Shown here: one piece after another, positions 8,022 to 17,369 of the stretch
Layout of the letters: each line of letters opens with the position of its first letter
Position numbering within the stretch: the first letter of the stretch is position 1
Source: Mesorhizobium sp. GbtcB19
Lineage (GTDB): Bacteria; Pseudomonadota; Alphaproteobacteria; Rhizobiales; Rhizobiaceae
DNA length: 64,000 nt
Assembly (NCBI RefSeq): GCF_019091085.1
Contig: NZ_JAGXJY010000016.1
Span: 16,649 to 80,648 of the forward strand
Direction of reading: 5' to 3'
The notes under the pieces: model-generated
The model's database searches: none
What the model saw: only the letters and a program-made list of their open reading frames with translations
Told to the model about the DNA's origin: nothing
Program-made: the position numbers and the translations under genes

Positions 8022-9422
8022 ATGGCACGGGTCCTGCGGTTCTTCTCGCTCCTTACGGCATATCGGTATTGCACGTGCGCCAAGGACGGCGTCTATCGCC
8101 GTGAATTCGGCCAGTACGACGGGGCGCAGTCTGCCGTGTCGCGGCACCGGTCTACACTCAATGCGGTTGTTGAAAATTGCCGGGCGGAGCCGCAGCTACC
8201 CGTGAATGCCTTGAACCGCCTGCTATTTCTAACGCAATTGTTTAACAAAAAGTGCGACGTTATCAGTAGCGGTGTCCCATTGAGCCAACGCTTCGCGACC
8301 ATTCTGCTCCCAACGCTTATTTTCGAATTCCTTGCAATCTTTGTCCCGTTGCGGATTGAAAGTTGGGGGTTCCTAGCGGCCGGGCTTGGTACGCTGGCTT
8401 TCACCCTGATGATCGCGGTGTCACTGGTAGTCCTGTTTCCACCGGCAGATCTCACGCTCGCTCTCGATCATGCCACCTCCAGGTTGCTTTCTGCTCTTCC
8501 GGCGCTGCTCGGATTTTCGCTCACTCTTGCTCCCGATTCTGGCTACTTGCGAAGCAATAGGTATTATCGTGCAGGCTTGGTCGTGCTCCAGGTCCTGACA
8601 CTCGTTGTCCTGACCTATCACAAAGCATTTTTTGAACGGCTGGAACTAAATGATATTCGCCACGACTTACCGTTGCCTGTTAGGCGACACATGGCGAGAT
8701 ATGCCCTACTATTGCTGGCGTCGGACAAGGCCTTCCGCGAGGACGCGGACAACCGGGCAAAGAGGAACGACATCACTGACCACATGGTGATAGCTGTCAC
8801 ATTGCTCAAAGCCGATAGCTACAATTTCATCTGGACGCTCATTGTGCTTTCAGGGGTTCGTGTACGACGAAGAGGTTATGCTCTCGCGCCAAAACTCATT
8901 CTAGTGCCCCTGGCGGCTACAATAGGAGGCGTAAATGTATATGCCTATCACACCGAACCGCTGGCCTTTACCGACAAGCTGGGCTGGGCGATCATGGCAA
9001 CGCTCGTCATGACCTCGTTCGCGATCTTGCCGTACTATTCATTGAGTGCGGCGACTGTTCAGTGTACAAAATGGATCGCAGGCACCGCGGTCAATACGCT
9101 TCTTGTCACAGTACCAGTCATCGCAACTCAAAACAGGGTACTGCAAAGTTCGTGGACCTTCGGCCTCCTTGCCGGTGGAAATTGCGCCGTGCTCTTGTTG
9201 GCTTCTCACCATGTCAGCGGCGCCTTTGGCTGGGTTGCACTCTTCGTCGCAAAACTGTTATCCGGAACCGATCCCGATACTGAGAGCCACGAGTACTATC
9301 TGTCTCTTGTCCAACAGTTGCGAGATTTCGCGGACGGCGGTGGCGAGGCTGACAATGCGCCGGCTGATATCGAGCCCCGCCCGCTATACATCGGTCCGGC
9401 GAGTGAAAGCGAAGACAGATAA
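8022..9422 (+). CDS. Polytopic membrane protein in T-DNA (possible opine exporter)
   Basis: This 466-residue protein has roughly nine or ten hydrophobic segments in two blocks: about residues 85-205 (LPTLIFEFLAIFVPL onward) and about residues 270-410. A soluble stretch lies between them (~205-265), and the C-terminal tail is acidic. The first ~60 residues are Arg/Cys-rich and not membrane-like, so translation might begin further in; the ATG at 8022 has G at -3 and +4. I do not recognise the family. Agrobacterium T-DNAs encode an opine secretion protein (Ons, gene 6a) beside opine synthase genes, and this gene is divergent from the opine-synthase-like gene, so an analogous export role is a fair hypothesis. 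It is the last gene before the telomere array and left border. Confidence 0.55.
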   Translation: MARVLRFFSLLTAYRYCTCAKDGVYRREFGQYDGAQSAVSRHRSTLNAVVENCRAEPQLPVNALNRLLFLTQLFNKKCDVISSGVPLSQRFATILLPTLIFEFLAIFVPLRIESWGFLAAGLGTLAFTLMIAVSLVVLFPPADLTLALDHATSRLLSALPALLGFSLTLAPDSGYLRSNRYYRAGLVVLQVLTLVVLTYHKAFFERLELNDIRHDLPLPVRRHMARYALLLLASDKAFREDADNRAKRNDITDHMVIAVTLLKADSYNFIWTLIVLSGVRVRRRGYALAPKLILVPLAATIGGVNVYAYHTEPLAFTDKLGWAIMATLVMTSFAILPYYSLSAATVQCTKWIAGTAVNTLLVTVPVIATQNRVLQSSWTFGLLAGGNCAVLLLASHHVSGAFGWVALFVAKLLSGTDPDTESHEYYLSLVQQLRDFADGGGEADNAPADIEPRPLYIGPASESEDR

Positions 9423-9676
9423 TGGACGAACGAGATTTTGCTTTGTGATGCCACTGGGCCGAGGTGGGTATTCGGATGCGGGTGTCTGTACGGGCTTGAC
9501 GATCGGGTGTAGCCGGCGCGATTTAGTCCCTCTCTGTCCGTTCCGCTCGGTCAGTCCAACCGGTGCGGAATTCAGGCCATGACGCTTTCCCCTCGGCCTA
9601 TTCGGCCTTCTCGGGCATCGCATCGGCATGTGTTGAGCAACCCGTTTGGCATCGCGAGCTCCGGGCAGGCGCTAGA
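9423..9676. other. Spacer between last T-DNA gene and telomere-like array
   Basis: About 250 bp without a supported gene, hairpin or repeat. It should contain the 3' end signals of the membrane-protein gene if that is expressed in a eukaryote, but no clear AATAAA-type signal is seen. Confidence 0.3.
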
Positions 9677-9852
9677 GGTTAGGGTCCGGGTTAGGGATAG
9701 GGTTAGGGTCTCCCACTAGGGTTAGGGTTAGGGTCTGGCACCCCAGGGTTAGGGATAGGGTTAGGGTCTGCCACCAGGGTTAGGGTTAGGGTCTCCCACC
9801 ACAGGGTTAGGGTTAGGGTTAGGGTTAGGGTTAGGGTTAGGGTTAGGGTTAG

Positions 9853-9857
<5 letters not shown>
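9677..9857 (+). repeat. Telomere-like TTAGGG array (degenerate then perfect)
   Basis: From 9677 to ~9803 there are interrupted blocks of TTAGGG and variants (TTAGGGA, GGGTCTCCCAC, GGGTCTGGCACCCC, GGGTCTGCCACC spacers). From 9807 to 9854 there are eight uninterrupted TTAGGG hexamers, then TTA. The G-rich strand is the plus strand and points toward the T-DNA left border that starts at 9853, so the last repeat overlaps the border. TTAGGG is the telomere repeat of many fungi and of animals; most plants use TTTAGGG. The pattern of imperfect then perfect hexamers next to a genome end is reminiscent of the telomeric repeats of herpesvirus HHV-6. Such arrays are not normal in bacterial DNA. Confidence 0.95.
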
Positions 9858-9917
<60 letters not shown>

Positions 9918-10117
9918 TCCTTGGCGCAGATTGGCGAGCGAGGCGCTCCGGGTGGATCACCGAGATCTATAACGTCGAGGATAACATCCGGGACCGGGCG
10001 CCCATCATCGTCCATGGCCACCAAACAGCCAACAGGCGCCGCTCGACGGTGGTCCATGATGCCTGTGTAAGGACAATTAGTTCGTAGGGCGACGGCCTTT
10101 CTGATCGCGCCCGGGAA
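9918..10117. other. Non-coding spacer outside the left border
   Basis: About 200 bp between the border and the hairpin downstream of the porin gene. Frames that cross it are driven by the telomere and GCC repeats. I see no gene or regulatory motif. Confidence 0.3.
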
Positions 10118-10142
10118 CCAGCATGTGCAGAGCACATGCTGG
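10118..10142 (-). terminator. Hairpin downstream of porin gene
   Basis: CCAGCATGTGC and GCACATGCTGG form a perfect 11-bp stem with a 3-base loop, about 65 bases past the porin stop on the minus strand. There is no T-run on the porin strand; on the plus strand CTTTTCC follows. It is a plausible weak or bidirectional terminator, and also a barrier between the T-DNA edge and the bacterial genes. Confidence 0.5.
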
Positions 10143-10206
10143 CTTTTCCAGCAGCTCGATGTTCGCGACTGCTGCCACCAACACCGAAGCTTGCTCGTTC
10201 GGTCCG

Positions 10207-11352
10207 CTAGAACGAGCGCTGGAAGCGAAGGGCGCCGCCAATGCTGCTCTTCTTATCGGCGCCGGTCCAGTTGCTGAAGTCCGCATCGCCGAACTTGCCA
10301 GCGTTGAGATAGTCGACTTCCGCGGTGATGGTGAAGCCTGGTACGATGGTGTAGGCGACGTTCGCCGCGATGCCGAGATTCTTGCCTTGGTCGTAGGAGA
10401 TCTGGGTGTTGACCGACGTCTTGTCGTTGAACTTGTAGGTGCCGCCACCCCAGATCGCCCAGTGCCCGTACCACTGCTTGTAGAAGCCGCGGCCGCCATT
10501 TCCGAGGTAGTCCGACAGGTTGTTATCGGTGCCGTAGCCGCCCATGATCCAGAGCGACAGCTGGCTAGTGGCGGTCACGTCCAGACGAACCTTGCCGGCA
10601 AACTCGTCATAGTTGCTGTCGTATGAAGCGACGCCGGTGATCGCGCCCCAGTCCTGTTTGTATTTGACGCCGCCCACAACATGAGGGACGTAACTGTCGA
10701 TCGTGAATGCCTTGGAACCCTCTTCAAGGGAGACCACGGCCGTGAAGCCGTTGCCTGCATCGAAGTAGTACTGGATGACGTTGGTGTCGTAGGAACCGAA
10801 GGGAACGAGGGTGTCGGCGATGACGCTGCCGGCATAACCGATAAATGTATTGAAGGCCGATTCGTCCTTGCCAACGCGCAATCCACCGAGCTGGATCCAC
10901 GCGAAATTCAGCGAGGCGGGTTTGTTGTAAGCGCCGACACCACCATTGCCGTCGGGGCCAAGACCGCTTTTGGCGGTATTGCCGAAATTGAAGCGGGTCT
11001 GTGTGTACGTCTTCAAAGTGCCGAGTTCGGTTTCCTGGCCGCTCCAGGTCATCAAGGCAAAGCGCGCGTTTTTTGCCCAGGTACCGTTGATGCTGCCGTC
11101 CTGACGGTCGAGGGCTTGCGCGCCGTCGAGACTGCCGAGGTCGCCTGCCCTGATGTCGTAACGGATGTAGCCGCCCACGCGAAGGCAGGTTTGGGTGCCA
11201 GGGATGTAGAAGTAGCCGGCGCCATAGATGTCGCACACTCTGACGTATTCGGCCGGCTCGGGCTCCGCAGTAACGATAGCGTCAGCGGCGCGGGCGCCGG
11301 TGACGGCGGCCAAAGCCGCGGCGGAGCCGAGAAGAAGGCTCTTGATATTCAT
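10207..11352 (-). CDS. Omp2b/RopA-type outer-membrane porin
   Basis: This 381-residue porin starts at an ATG preceded by GGAG at 6-9 bases. A signal peptide (MNIKSLLLGSAAALAAVTGARA) precedes the mature protein with YVRVCDIYGAGYFYIPGTQTCLRVGGYIRYD, the hallmark N-terminus of the Brucella/Rhizobium porin_2 family, including the two cysteines. The protein ends in an aromatic residue (RFQRSF), as outer-membrane beta-barrels do for BAM recognition. It forms a trimeric diffusion channel. Its place next to the uptake/catabolic cluster suggests it could admit the opine, though such porins are also general housekeeping genes. The frame continues upstream in-frame to 11370, but the SD favours 11352. 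Confidence 0.93.
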   Translation of the reverse strand: MNIKSLLLGSAAALAAVTGARAADAIVTAEPEPAEYVRVCDIYGAGYFYIPGTQTCLRVGGYIRYDIRAGDLGSLDGAQALDRQDGSINGTWAKNARFALMTWSGQETELGTLKTYTQTRFNFGNTAKSGLGPDGNGGVGAYNKPASLNFAWIQLGGLRVGKDESAFNTFIGYAGSVIADTLVPFGSYDTNVIQYYFDAGNGFTAVVSLEEGSKAFTIDSYVPHVVGGVKYKQDWGAITGVASYDSNYDEFAGKVRLDVTATSQLSLWIMGGYGTDNNLSDYLGNGGRGFYKQWYGHWAIWGGGTYKFNDKTSVNTQISYDQGKNLGIAANVAYTIVPGFTITAEVDYLNAGKFGDADFSNWTGADKKSSIGGALRFQRSF

Positions 11353-11806
11353 TTTTTGATCTCCACTCAAAAAGATTGAAAAAGGGCCGGGTGTCGCTGC
11401 TCAACGACTGCATCCCTTCCCACTCCCCATGTTCGAGAACCAAGCGCAGCGCGCCGTCCCTCGCGGTTTGAGTGCTATCGATTGCCTCCAATAATTCAAT
11501 AAATTAAAGCGCTTTTACATCGCATTTGTAAGTGCAGTTGCGATTATATCACAAGAATTCAAAGTAATACTGCACATCCTGAGCAAACTGCCCAAATAGT
11601 TTATTGAACAATTGGACAATATGGACGTTTTGTGCTTATTTCGTGATGGCGCGCGCCTGCCGTTCAACGACAACCCGTCTCAAACGATGGCCGACTATCG
11701 GCGCGCTTTTCTTGAAAGAGAATGATTGAGACGAGGCAAGGCGAGCGCTTCCAGTCGCCAAGCCAGACCGTCCGAGGCCGGCTTCTAGCCGATTACGGGC
11801 GTAGCT
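11353..11806. promoter_or_regulatory. Porin upstream region
   Basis: 454 bp with no gene. The part next to the porin (about 11490-11620) is AT-rich and contains AAAGCGCTTTT (near 11506), an inverted repeat, and several TTGAACAATTGGACAAT-like segments. It probably contains the porin promoter and operator. No vir box is evident. Confidence 0.4.
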
Positions 11807-12544
11807 TCACGGAGCCTCGTCGTTCGCGCCTATGTCGAACGCCGCCAGATAGGCACTGGAGGAAAATGCTCTCGCGGCCAAAGCGACCTCTTCGACCAAA
11901 TCATGCCTGAGCATCTCGATCGGGATGCGCCCTTGGAGAAGGGTCGAAGGACGTGTCAACCAAAGCCAAGCGAGCCGGGGATTGGTGATCGAGGCAAGCA
12001 CCTTCCGCATCCCCGGGGCGGGCCTGCCATCGATGAACTGAGCCAACGGGAACACGTGCTTACGCGCACCCTTGCGCAACGCCACCACGTCGTTGTGCCG
12101 TTGCCACCAGTGCAGCGTTGATCTCGGTATGCCGTAGTGCTCTTCTAGGAAAGTTGGCCCTGCTACTTCTCCGGCCCAGGCTTGAATCTGAGGGTTCTTC
12201 CGATCTCGCGCCTCGGGGACCGGACGTGCGAGTCTCTCCTCGACCTTTCCCGAAGGCGGAACCTCCCCACAGATGCCGACGTCAAAACGCAGCCCTGCTT
12301 CGGCGACGAGCCTGCTGACGAATCCGGAAGCCAAGACCGTCAGATCGTCGTGGATTGCTTGCTGGCTGGCCGGCGATGGCAAGCTGGCCGCCACGCACTT
12401 GCAATTTCCCTTGCACGACGAGATTGGACTGCGTTCCTTAGCAAACGCATCGTACCGGGCCAGGACACGGTGGATCTCTTTTGCAATGAGGCTAGATAGC
12501 TCATCAATACGAGCTTCATTTCCCAAATCAGGTAATTTGGCCAT
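11807..12544 (-). CDS. DUF2384/MbcA-ParS-Xre-like protein
   Basis: This is a 245-residue protein. A short helix-turn-helix-like segment (FLEEHYGIPRSTLHWWQRH, residues ~135-155) is followed by a segment ending in a GRPAPGMRK loop. The C-terminal part (NPRLAWLWLTRPSTLLQGRIPIEML..) resembles the toxin-binding domain of Xre/MbcA/ParS antitoxins (DUF2384). No adjacent RES-domain toxin is visible, so it is either an orphan antitoxin or a regulator that has adopted this fold. It is the last gene of the minus-strand run beginning at the DeoR gene, after a 55-bp gap, and may be co-transcribed. Confidence 0.55.
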   Translation of the reverse strand: MAKLPDLGNEARIDELSSLIAKEIHRVLARYDAFAKERSPISSCKGNCKCVAASLPSPASQQAIHDDLTVLASGFVSRLVAEAGLRFDVGICGEVPPSGKVEERLARPVPEARDRKNPQIQAWAGEVAGPTFLEEHYGIPRSTLHWWQRHNDVVALRKGARKHVFPLAQFIDGRPAPGMRKVLASITNPRLAWLWLTRPSTLLQGRIPIEMLRHDLVEEVALAARAFSSSAYLAAFDIGANDEAP

Positions 12545-12599
12545 CTGTGGCTTCCCCTTGCCAGAATAGCGCCTTCAACCCTCACGATTAGAGCATCGC

Positions 12600-13643
12600 C
12601 TATGCGCCCATCGCACTCAGCGATAACTCGACCTTGTACTTGGCGGTCTCTCCACCTGCTAAAATCAATGGATCTTCTGCTGAGTTGCTCTCTGGATCGA
12701 AATGCCGGGCAGGTTCCAAGGCGAAAGCATATACCCCGGACTGAAAAGCTCTCCAGATGCCAAAATTTGGCAGCTCCTTATGCGAAAACGAGAGCTTGGC
12801 GCTTATCCCGCCCAGAAGGGCGCGGTTGCGAAGTTCGATTGAGGCCGTCCAGAGATCGGAAGCGATGGGAATTTCCTGATAGCAGTCGACAAAGTCTTCC
12901 CGTGGGCGTTTGTCCTCGCCATTGAACGCCGCAGCCATCTCTCTGCTCAGGTTCCCAGAAATCTCCAACGCCTGATCGACAAAAGGATAGCCGAAATTGA
13001 CGTGGTAGAGGATTGCATGTGGCGTAGGCCGAAATCCTCGGTTCTCAACCGTGTCGGCAATCCGGATCACATTGCCGAATACGTCGATCTCTATGCGGCG
13101 TTGCAGGACAAGGTTTTCTGCGAACACCGAGCTTTGCCTGACAACGCCCTCAGCCCAGATGACAGGGACGTCCGTGCGCCAGTCTATGCCATAGCCCGAG
13201 ATGGTGGCGCGCTGGCTGGAAATCCTGCCGTGCAGAGGATTGAAGACCTGCTTGCGATGCTTGTGGATATAGCGATCGGCGTTGTCCCGCCGGGCGCCAC
13301 CTATGTGGTCGAGGCCGCAGGTGACGACAAAGCCGTCGAGGTTCCTGTAGAAACCAACGCCATCTTCGGCATCGACCGGATGCGGTGGCCAGGGCATTCC
13401 GTTTGCGCTGTTCCAGCCGATGTTTATCCCACGCCAAGTTGCGGCCGAAATATCGAAGCCCCGGTCTACTGCGATCTCGAATGCGATTCCCATTGCGTTT
13501 CGAACGACAAGCAAGCGCTGGCCTCTGCCGGGACCGTCCTCGACCTGAAGAAGCCTAATGTCCGAGACTCCTCTTCCGTCCACGGTGCGACGGCGCAGCT
13601 CATCAAGGGACATCCGCAGCTCAGCTGGCGCGAACTTATCCAT
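12600..13643 (-). CDS. DUF4432 / aldose-1-epimerase-like protein
   Basis: This 347-residue protein looks like the DUF4432 branch of the galactose-mutarotase fold: RGFDISAATWRGINIGWNS near the N-terminus, GGLDHIGG-like (VTCGLDHIGGARRDN) and HGRISSQRATISGYGIDW segments, and HVNFGYPFVD. Such proteins accompany sugar ABC-uptake operons and probably act on the anomeric centre of a sugar, although a specific reaction has not been established for most. It overlaps the upstream phosphatase gene by 8 bases, indicating one transcript. In the opine reading it would process the sugar released from the phosphodiester. Confidence 0.8.
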   Translation of the reverse strand: MDKFAPAELRMSLDELRRRTVDGRGVSDIRLLQVEDGPGRGQRLLVVRNAMGIAFEIAVDRGFDISAATWRGINIGWNSANGMPWPPHPVDAEDGVGFYRNLDGFVVTCGLDHIGGARRDNADRYIHKHRKQVFNPLHGRISSQRATISGYGIDWRTDVPVIWAEGVVRQSSVFAENLVLQRRIEIDVFGNVIRIADTVENRGFRPTPHAILYHVNFGYPFVDQALEISGNLSREMAAAFNGEDKRPREDFVDCYQEIPIASDLWTASIELRNRALLGGISAKLSFSHKELPNFGIWRAFQSGVYAFALEPARHFDPESNSAEDPLILAGGETAKYKVELSLSAMGA

Positions 13644-14487
13644 GGCCAGCCCCGTTCATCATCTTGTTCCCGACTGTCTTCAGCAGCGGACGGACTTTTG
13701 CCAGAAGCTCTTCGCTTCCGCATGCGAAGCGCAGTTTCGCCCTTAGATCAATGTGGTCCCAGTTGATGGTATGAGATATCCCGAGATTACCTAGTATGGG
13801 CAGCCCAGCCATGACGTCCCAGGTAGAATCTCCCAAGGCGAGATAGCCGTCAGTCTCACCCGTGGCCACCGCAATCAGCGAAAGCGTTGCCGCCCCGCAG
13901 CAACGGAAGCCGATACGAAGTTCGTCAGAGATGTAGCGCAGCACCTCCAGGCGGTCTTCGGTGGCAACAGAAGGGTGTAGGCCGATCCCAACGGAGGCCC
14001 GCGACAGGTCGAGCTTTGGCAAGGATGGCATTGGCTCGCCATTCAGCCGCGTTTCAACATGCTTTCCCCCAACCAGCATCAGATTGCGCATGGGAGCATA
14101 GATCGCTCCAAAGTCCGGCCGGCGGTCTTCATATGAGCCGATCGAGACCGCCCAGTCCTGTCCGCCGCGCACGAAATTGAACGTTCCGTCAATCGGATCG
14201 ATCACCCATACACGCCCAGAACTGCCAGCCACGTTAGCGCCTTCTTCGCCGTAGACGCCGTCATTGGGAAACGCCCTGCGCAGGGCGGCGATCAGGAATG
14301 CTTCGACCTCTCTGTCTGCCTTGGTGACGAGGTCGAGATGCCCCTTGTTTTCAACCGACACGCTTGCCAGCGATTGGAGATGCGACAGTGCGATCTCGCC
14401 GGCCTCACGGGCGATTGATTCCACGACAGACCCCATGCTGCCTATGGACGACGTCGGCTCATCCCTGATTGCAGCCATAGACTTCAT
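13636..14487 (-). CDS. Inositol-monophosphatase-family sugar phosphatase (AccG-like)
   Basis: This 283-residue enzyme carries the IMPase metal-site motifs: GEEGAN (about residues 81-86) and WVIDPIDGTFNF (about 93-104), and WDVMAG toward the C-terminus. The family uses Mg2+ to hydrolyse small phosphomonoesters. Directly after a GDPD gene (ATGA overlap), it mirrors accG of Ti plasmids, whose product dephosphorylates the arabinose phosphate released from agrocinopine by AccF. The substrate here is unknown. Confidence 0.88.
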   Translation of the reverse strand: MKSMAAIRDEPTSSIGSMGSVVESIAREAGEIALSHLQSLASVSVENKGHLDLVTKADREVEAFLIAALRRAFPNDGVYGEEGANVAGSSGRVWVIDPIDGTFNFVRGGQDWAVSIGSYEDRRPDFGAIYAPMRNLMLVGGKHVETRLNGEPMPSLPKLDLSRASVGIGLHPSVATEDRLEVLRYISDELRIGFRCCGAATLSLIAVATGETDGYLALGDSTWDVMAGLPILGNLGISHTINWDHIDLRAKLRFACGSEELLAKVRPLLKTVGNKMMNGAGHG

Positions 14488-15431
14488 TTCCTCATGTCAC
14501 TCACAACGGCAGTTCGTGCTATGGGATGACGATCCCCAACCTCAAACAGCGCGTCAGCAGATGATTCAATCGCCACCCCTGTTTCGCCCGCGGACCGGGC
14601 TATTTGTTCAGCAAAGTCCAACCGGGCGGGTACCAGGCCACAACCCTTGATGAACTCGACGATCCAGGCGACATCGTCGCACACCAGCATATCGATCAGG
14701 CCTGCGCGCATGTGGGATTCCAGCAAATCGAGATAATCGAATCCGTAGGAGCGCCTGAGTGCAAAGTGGCTCGGTGGCGGGACATAGTGGCTGACCGAAA
14801 TGCCTGCGGCGTGGAGACCTTCGCCGATGTCGGGCGCAAACTGCGGATAGTCCGTGTTCATAACGTCCATCATCGCAGAACGTGCCGCGGCAGCGGGCTC
14901 GACCAGGCGGTGGTAGTTGATGCCCATGGTTCGGATGCAAGGCGCAAGGAGCTTGACGTCGCGTAGCACCACGTAATCGAATGAACTGATCAATACACGT
15001 TCGGACATATTCGCCTGTTCAACCAGCCGAACCACCTGCTCGAGATAGGCAGTGCCTTCGAACTTGTCCTTGATTTCGACAATCAGAGCCAGGCCGAGGT
15101 CGCGGCAATAATCGAGCACATGTTCGAATCGCTCGATCGGCTGCCCCTCGACGGGAACACCATTTCGGTTCCTGGTCCGGAGCTGAGCGATCTCGGCATG
15201 GTCCATCTGCCTGATGAGCCCGGTCCCGGTCGAGGCGTTGTCAAGGATGTCGTCATGGAACACGACCAAGCGACCATCTCGCGTGACCCGCAGGTCAATC
15301 TCGCAAAGCGAGGCGCCGAGCTCGGCGGCGCGTTGTAATGCGGGGCGGGTGTTCTCGTGACCCTCGATGGAATGGCCGCGATGACCGCAGACTAGAACGT
15401 ACCCGGAGCGCGAAGGAAGAAGGTCGAACAT
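14484..15431 (-). CDS. Glycerophosphodiester phosphodiesterase (AccF-like)
   Basis: This 315-residue enzyme has the GDPD motifs GHRGH (residues 16-20), HENT, CEIDLRVTRDG and FHDD, followed by IVEIKDK, so all catalytic residues are present. It would split a phosphodiester into an alcohol and a sugar phosphate. Start at 15431 is chosen for AAAGGGA 5-11 bases upstream; the frame extends further to 15551 without SD. Its stop overlaps the start of the phosphatase. Homology of fold with the T-DNA synthase-like protein is notable: one would make, the other break, the same type of bond. Confidence 0.9.
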   Translation of the reverse strand: MFDLLPSRSGYVLVCGHRGHSIEGHENTRPALQRAAELGASLCEIDLRVTRDGRLVVFHDDILDNASTGTGLIRQMDHAEIAQLRTRNRNGVPVEGQPIERFEHVLDYCRDLGLALIVEIKDKFEGTAYLEQVVRLVEQANMSERVLISSFDYVVLRDVKLLAPCIRTMGINYHRLVEPAAAARSAMMDVMNTDYPQFAPDIGEGLHAAGISVSHYVPPPSHFALRRSYGFDYLDLLESHMRAGLIDMLVCDDVAWIVEFIKGCGLVPARLDFAEQIARSAGETGVAIESSADALFEVGDRHPIARTAVVSDMRK

Positions 15432-15579
15432 CGAATTCCCTTTGTCCAAATTGAAGTCGAGATGCAGTGACCAGCGGCATTGTGAGCAGGCTGACCCCGA
15501 ACACCAAAGGCCGATCGTTCGCTGAACCCGTTTCACGGCATCGAAAGTCAAGACCCGTGATAGTTTGGGCTCGAGCGAA

Positions 15580-16401
15580 TTACTTAAGTCCGCTCCTTGC
15601 GAAGCTTGCGATGAACCTCTTCTGGAGGATCAGGAAGATGACAATCATCGGCAGGGCCGCGAGAACGCCCGCCGCCATGAGCACGTTCCAATCGGTCGTG
15701 TATTCCCCCCGCAGCAACGCTAGACCTGGCCCCAACGTCATCTTCTCGATCGATCTGTTGACGACGATCGGCCAAAGCAGTTCCTTCCATTCTGCAAGCG
15801 TCGTCAGGATCGCCAGCGAGATAATGCCACTGCGCGCGACCGGCACGACAATCGTCACCAGAATTCGAAGGTGGGACGCTCCGTCCATTCTCGCCGCCTC
15901 GATCAATTCCCTCGGGACGCCACGAAAAAATTGATAGAGCAGGAACACGCCAAAAACGTCGAACAACGAAGGCAAGGCGAGAGCCACCAGCGTATCGGTC
16001 AGACGCAGCCACGTGATGATGGAATAGCTGGGGATTATGAAAATATCGCTCGGAACCATGATCAACACGAGAACCACAATGAGGATGGCCCTCGCCCCGG
16101 GAACCTTGATAATGGCGAGCGCGTAGGCGGCCATCGAACAGACAATGAGGGTGCCAACCACACGGCCGATCGACACGATGACGGTGTTGAACAGCAAGAT
16201 CGCGAACGGGAGACGATCAAAAACCTCGCGTACGCCGTCAAGCGTCACGGGAGACGGTATCAGGTTTGGTGGAACCTGAAGGGTCTGACTCGTGCTCATC
16301 AGCGCGGTGGCGACCATCCATGCGAACGGCGCCAGGATCACGAACCCGAGACCAAACACGACGGGATAGGTCCACCAACGGACACGATATTGTGTTAACA
16401 T
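15580..16401 (-). CDS. Sugar ABC transporter permease (MalG/UgpE type)
   Basis: This is a 273-residue inner-membrane permease with six predicted helices and the EAA loop (ELIEAARMDGASHLRIL, about residues 165-180) that docks on the ATPase. It belongs to the carbohydrate CUT1 class. It overlaps the stop of the upstream permease (TGATG). A 148-bp gap separates it from the GDPD gene, which may hold an internal promoter. No ATPase gene is in the cluster. Confidence 0.93.
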   Translation of the reverse strand: MLTQYRVRWWTYPVVFGLGFVILAPFAWMVATALMSTSQTLQVPPNLIPSPVTLDGVREVFDRLPFAILLFNTVIVSIGRVVGTLIVCSMAAYALAIIKVPGARAILIVVLVLIMVPSDIFIIPSYSIITWLRLTDTLVALALPSLFDVFGVFLLYQFFRGVPRELIEAARMDGASHLRILVTIVVPVARSGIISLAILTTLAEWKELLWPIVVNRSIEKMTLGPGLALLRGEYTTDWNVLMAAGVLAALPMIVIFLILQKRFIASFARSGLK

Positions 16402-17369
16402 CAGCCATCCTCCCCATAATGTACAAAACGATGCTGAAGCCGCAGCAAGAAGATCGACGCTGCCAGGATCAACACCAACAGGAAGAGGGAAACTGCGGCC
16501 GCATAGCCGCGCTGGCCCGTGTCGAAAAATGCGAGATAGTAGTAATAGTAGACCAGCGTCATCCCATAATTGGTCGAGACTGAGTGTTCGACAGGGGGCA
16601 GCAGCAGATAAACCGCGTCGAACAGCTTGAAAGTGCCGATTGTCGTCGTGAGGATCACGAAAAACAGCGACGGCGTTAAAAGTGGCAGCGTGATAGAAAA
16701 GAACCGCCGCATGGCGCCGGCTCCGTCAAGCATGGCCGCTTCGTAGACATCCGTGGGGATGTCCTGCATGCCCGCGTAGAGAATGATCGCCGGGACGCTG
16801 AAGGACAGGTAGACAAAGATTATCGAAACGACGACCGTGACACTGGTTTCGTTCCCGAACCAGCTGATTGGGGTCGCGCCAATTGCATGGATTGCCGCGT
16901 TGACAAGTCCGTATTGTGTCTGGAACAGCCACCCGAAGACGAGGATGATGGCCGTCGGCAGGCACACCGCAGGCAGAAACACGATCGCACGAAACGCCGT
17001 CTCCCCGCGAAACCGGTATTGCATGAGCAATGCGCAAAGCAGCGAGACGACGACGACGCCAGGTACCGCGATCGCGGCGAACTTGACGGTATTGTACAGC
17101 GCGATGACAGCCTGGCTGTCGGACAGCAGTCTGCGGTAGTTGTCCAGGCCGATAAAGCGGGGTGGGCCGAACGCGCCAGCCTTGGTGAAAGATAGCCACA
17201 CGTTGTAGCCAAACGCATAGAAACGAAAGACGATAAGGCCTGCGAACAATGGGACCAGAAAAAAATAGCCAACCGAGGCCTGCCGCCATCTCAGGCTGAC
17301 GAGCCAGGGAGTACCGCGGCTCGTCCCTTGCTCGGCGCTTCTAAGGCGCAATGTGAAAGTGTTGGTCAA
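16401..17369 (-). CDS. Sugar ABC transporter permease (MalF/UgpA type)
   Basis: This 322-residue inner-membrane protein has six or more hydrophobic helices and an EAA loop (DVYEAAMLDGAGAMRRFF). It pairs with the MalG-type permease. The start appears to be TTG at 17369, overlapping the binding-protein stop in TTGA; no better ATG lies near. Member of the CUT1 carbohydrate/glycerol-phosphate uptake class. Confidence 0.92.
   Translation of the reverse strand: MTNTFTLRLRSAEQGTSRGTPWLVSLRWRQASVGYFFLVPLFAGLIVFRFYAFGYNVWLSFTKAGAFGPPRFIGLDNYRRLLSDSQAVIALYNTVKFAAIAVPGVVVVSLLCALLMQYRFRGETAFRAIVFLPAVCLPTAIILVFGWLFQTQYGLVNAAIHAIGATPISWFGNETSVTVVVSIIFVYLSFSVPAIILYAGMQDIPTDVYEAAMLDGAGAMRRFFSITLPLLTPSLFFVILTTTIGTFKLFDAVYLLLPPVEHSVSTNYGMTLVYYYYYLAFFDTGQRGYAAAVSLFLLVLILAASIFLLRLQHRFVHYGEDG

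Noticed and set aside
10681..11379. 232-codon plus-strand frame
   Set aside because: Shadow of the porin gene on the minus strand.
13002..13766. 254-codon plus-strand frame
   Set aside because: Shadow of the epimerase-like and phosphatase genes.
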